A DNA stretch of 7,985 nucleotides from Clostridia bacterium (GTDB taxonomy: Bacteria > Bacillota > Clostridia > Christensenellales > Aristaeellaceae): assembly GCA_024404395.1 (NCBI GenBank), contig JAKSPZ010000033.1, positions 1 to 7,985 of the forward strand. Direction: 5' to 3'. The stretch's first letter is position 1. The number at the start of each line of letters is the position of its first letter. Under the pieces are notes generated by a model that worked only from the letters and a program-made list of their open reading frames with translations, searched no databases and was not told the origin of the DNA. The translations under genes and the position numbers were made by a program. This document shows positions 6,323 to 7,985 of the stretch, piece by piece.

Positions 6323-6362
6323 GTAAAAAGCGTTTTTTCAGGGGTTGAGCGTCGTGAGTGTA

Positions 6363-7985
6363 ATGAAGCGTTTTGTGGCCGTTTTGATCGTTTTTGTGCT
6401 GCTCCTGCAGTGCGCCGCCCTTGCCGATACCATGAAGATCGGTTCCAAGGGCAGTGAAGTCAAGAGCGCGCAGCAGCGATTGATCGAGCTGGGCTATCTG
6501 TCCGGCAGTGCCGACGGTTCCTATGGCAAGAAGACTGCCGAGGCCGTCAGCCTGTTCCAGTATTTCTCTTCCCTTGAAGAGACCGGCGAGATCGACGAAG
6601 CCACCCTCGAGGCCCTCTATGCCGAGGATGCCCGCGCCCTCCGTGCCCCTCTGAAGAAGGGCGATCGCGGCGATGACGTCAAGGCACTGCAGGAGATGCT
6701 CATCCGCTACGGCTTCCTGAAGGATCGTGCCGACGGCGCTTACGGCAAGAACACCGAAAAGGCCGTCACCGCTTTCCAGGAGCACCTGATCAAGCAGGGT
6801 CTGACCACCGCGGGCAGCCTGACTGTCACCGCCAACGGCGTGGCCGATTCCCTGACTCAGGAATTCCTCTTCAGCCCCTATTACACCCTCTTTGTCTGTG
6901 ACCTGGCCGAGGGCGATGTTGACGACGAGGTGCTCCGCGTGGAGAACCGCCTCCGTCAGCTGGATTATCTGGACGCCGTGCCCGACACCGAGTTCGACGC
7001 TTATGCCGTCGCCTGTATCCGCGCTTTCCGCGCCGACGCGGGTCTGCCCGAAGGCGAGATCGTGGACCGCGAGACCTATGACGCCCTCTTCTCCGAGGAT
7101 GCCGCCCTCGCCCCCCACTGCGTCCTGCACGACATCAGCTACACGCAGCACGGCATCGCCATCCGCAACGCTCAGAACGCGCTGATCATCCTGGGCTGCA
7201 TGGGCGGTGTGCCCGACGGTGATTTCGGTCCCCCCACCCAGAGGGGCTTCGAGCGCCTGAACTTCTTCCTCGACGGCTGCGGTTCCGAGTACGCCGAACT
7301 GTTCGCCGATACCAAGAACATCACCGAGGACGCCCTCCGCGTCCTGCTGGAGGAGGATCTCTTCGTCTTCAGCGGCGATGTCGACAAGAACAGCGACAAG
7401 AACAGCCTCAGCCGCGTGCAGCGCCGTCTGTCGACCCTGTTCTACTCCATCGGCGGCATTGACGGTATCTGGGGCAAGCGCACCGCCAACGCCATCACCA
7501 AGTTCCAGGAGAACAACGGTCTGCCCACCACGGGCATCGCCGACGAAGCCACTCAGCGCGCACTGTTCTCCGCCGAAGCCGTCGGCAACTGGACGCCTTA
7601 TAAGCTGGAAGTCTCCATTGACGATCAGCGCGTCTATGTCTACGAGCTGAACGACGAGAAGCAGTACGAGCTCATCGACACCTTCATCTGCTCCACCGGT
7701 GTGGGCGAAAGAACGCCCCGCGGCATCTACACCTCCACCCGCCCGCTGGACCGCTGGCACTACTTTGTCGACAGCGTCTGCTGGGCACAGTATGCCTACC
7801 AGATCACCGGTCCCATCTACTTCCACTCCTGGCTGTACCGCGAGGCCAACGAGAGGAGCGTTATGCAGAGCAGCGTAAACGCTCTGGGCACCAAGGCCTC
7901 TCACGGCTGCATCCGCCTGAAGCCCGAGAATGCCAAGTGGATCTACGAGAACTGCGAGAAGGGCACCATCGTTGTGATCTACTGA
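6363..7985 (+). CDS. Secreted L,D-transpeptidase (YkuD) with multiple N-terminal peptidoglycan-binding repeats
   Basis: The 540-aa product starts with a Sec signal peptide (MKRF, a hydrophobic core, and ALA-D with predicted cleavage after residue 21). Peptidoglycan-binding-like repeats follow at about residues 27-87, 99-168, 183-244, 262-330 and 345-403. Units 1, 2 and 5 keep the DGxxGxxT pattern (DGSYGKKT, DGAYGKNT, DGIWGKRT); unit 4 is partial and unit 3 is degenerate. The C-terminal YkuD domain (about 413-540) has TPRGIY, the upstream His488 (IYFHSW) and the catalytic SHGCIRL motif with Cys516, His514 and Arg518. By family, it makes 3-3 cross-links in peptidoglycan or attaches proteins to it, outside the membrane. 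The ATG at 6363 is chosen because MKRF begins a normal signal peptide. In-frame GTG 6354 and TTG 6345 are alternatives, and GTG 6354 has a modest AGGGG 9 nt upstream. The gene is complete, with its TGA ending at the last base of the window. Confidence 0.93.
   Translation: MKRFVAVLIVFVLLLQCAALADTMKIGSKGSEVKSAQQRLIELGYLSGSADGSYGKKTAEAVSLFQYFSSLEETGEIDEATLEALYAEDARALRAPLKKGDRGDDVKALQEMLIRYGFLKDRADGAYGKNTEKAVTAFQEHLIKQGLTTAGSLTVTANGVADSLTQEFLFSPYYTLFVCDLAEGDVDDEVLRVENRLRQLDYLDAVPDTEFDAYAVACIRAFRADAGLPEGEIVDRETYDALFSEDAALAPHCVLHDISYTQHGIAIRNAQNALIILGCMGGVPDGDFGPPTQRGFERLNFFLDGCGSEYAELFADTKNITEDALRVLLEEDLFVFSGDVDKNSDKNSLSRVQRRLSTLFYSIGGIDGIWGKRTANAITKFQENNGLPTTGIADEATQRALFSAEAVGNWTPYKLEVSIDDQRVYVYELNDEKQYELIDTFICSTGVGERTPRGIYTSTRPLDRWHYFVDSVCWAQYAYQITGPIYFHSWLYREANERSVMQSSVNALGTKASHGCIRLKPENAKWIYENCEKGTIVVIY
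7383..7406 (+). repeat. Perfect 12-bp tandem duplication inside the L,D-transpeptidase gene
   Basis: GACAAGAACAGC occurs twice back to back (7383-7394 and 7395-7406), in frame, encoding DKNSDKNS at residues 341-348. It falls in the linker between the fourth and fifth peptidoglycan-binding units. Identity at the nucleotide level suggests recent duplication by slippage. Confidence 0.9.

Noticed and set aside
6261..7904. 547-codon minus-strand open frame opposite the L,D-transpeptidase
   Set aside because: It is antisense to well-conserved YkuD and peptidoglycan-binding motifs and carries no recognisable domain of its own.

Overview
The window looks like a chromosomal segment from a GC-rich, strictly anaerobic, Gram-positive-type bacterium of the Clostridia, possibly a gut or rumen Christensenellales/Oscillospirales-like lineage. 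Three things point that way: an oxygen-sensitive glycyl-radical enzyme with its radical-SAM activase, secreted SH3b and YkuD/peptidoglycan-binding proteins with Sec signal peptides, and purine-rich Shine-Dalgarno sites with sigma-A-type promoters. The assignment is inferred from gene content and base composition; there is no rRNA or other phylogenetic marker. All coding sequence is GC-rich and favours C-ending codons, which produces very long but meaningless antisense ORFs.

Region 1 (1-4071, plus strand) is a tightly packed operon entering from the left edge. It holds the C-terminal part of a glycyl-radical-enzyme activating enzyme, a complete 790-aa glycyl radical enzyme (GRE) of the dehydratase/C-O lyase type, and a PfkB-family sugar/polyol kinase. 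The first two genes overlap by an ATGA. The GRE and the kinase are one base apart. The expected scheme is that the activase installs the glycyl radical at Gly764 of the GRE, while the kinase phosphorylates either the GRE substrate or its product. The GRE cannot be assigned to a characterised substrate from sequence alone. It is the most interesting item here.

Region 2 (4072-4672, plus strand) is a single-gene unit: a well-formed extended -10 promoter, a small secreted protein with two SH3-like domains, and a strong intrinsic terminator.

Region 3 (4725-6203, minus strand) is a two-gene unit converging on that terminator. A UPF0173-type metallo-beta-lactamase-fold hydrolase is transcribed from an extended -10 promoter and is followed by a HAD-superfamily hydrolase.

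Region 4 (6204-7985, plus strand) begins with a divergent, AT-rich intergenic region of about 200 bp carrying promoters in both directions. It continues with a complete gene for a secreted L,D-transpeptidase (YkuD) preceded by about five peptidoglycan-binding-like repeats. The window ends exactly at its stop codon.

No stretch over 300 bases lacks a gene. I saw no tRNA, rRNA, CRISPR array, insertion sequence or attachment site.
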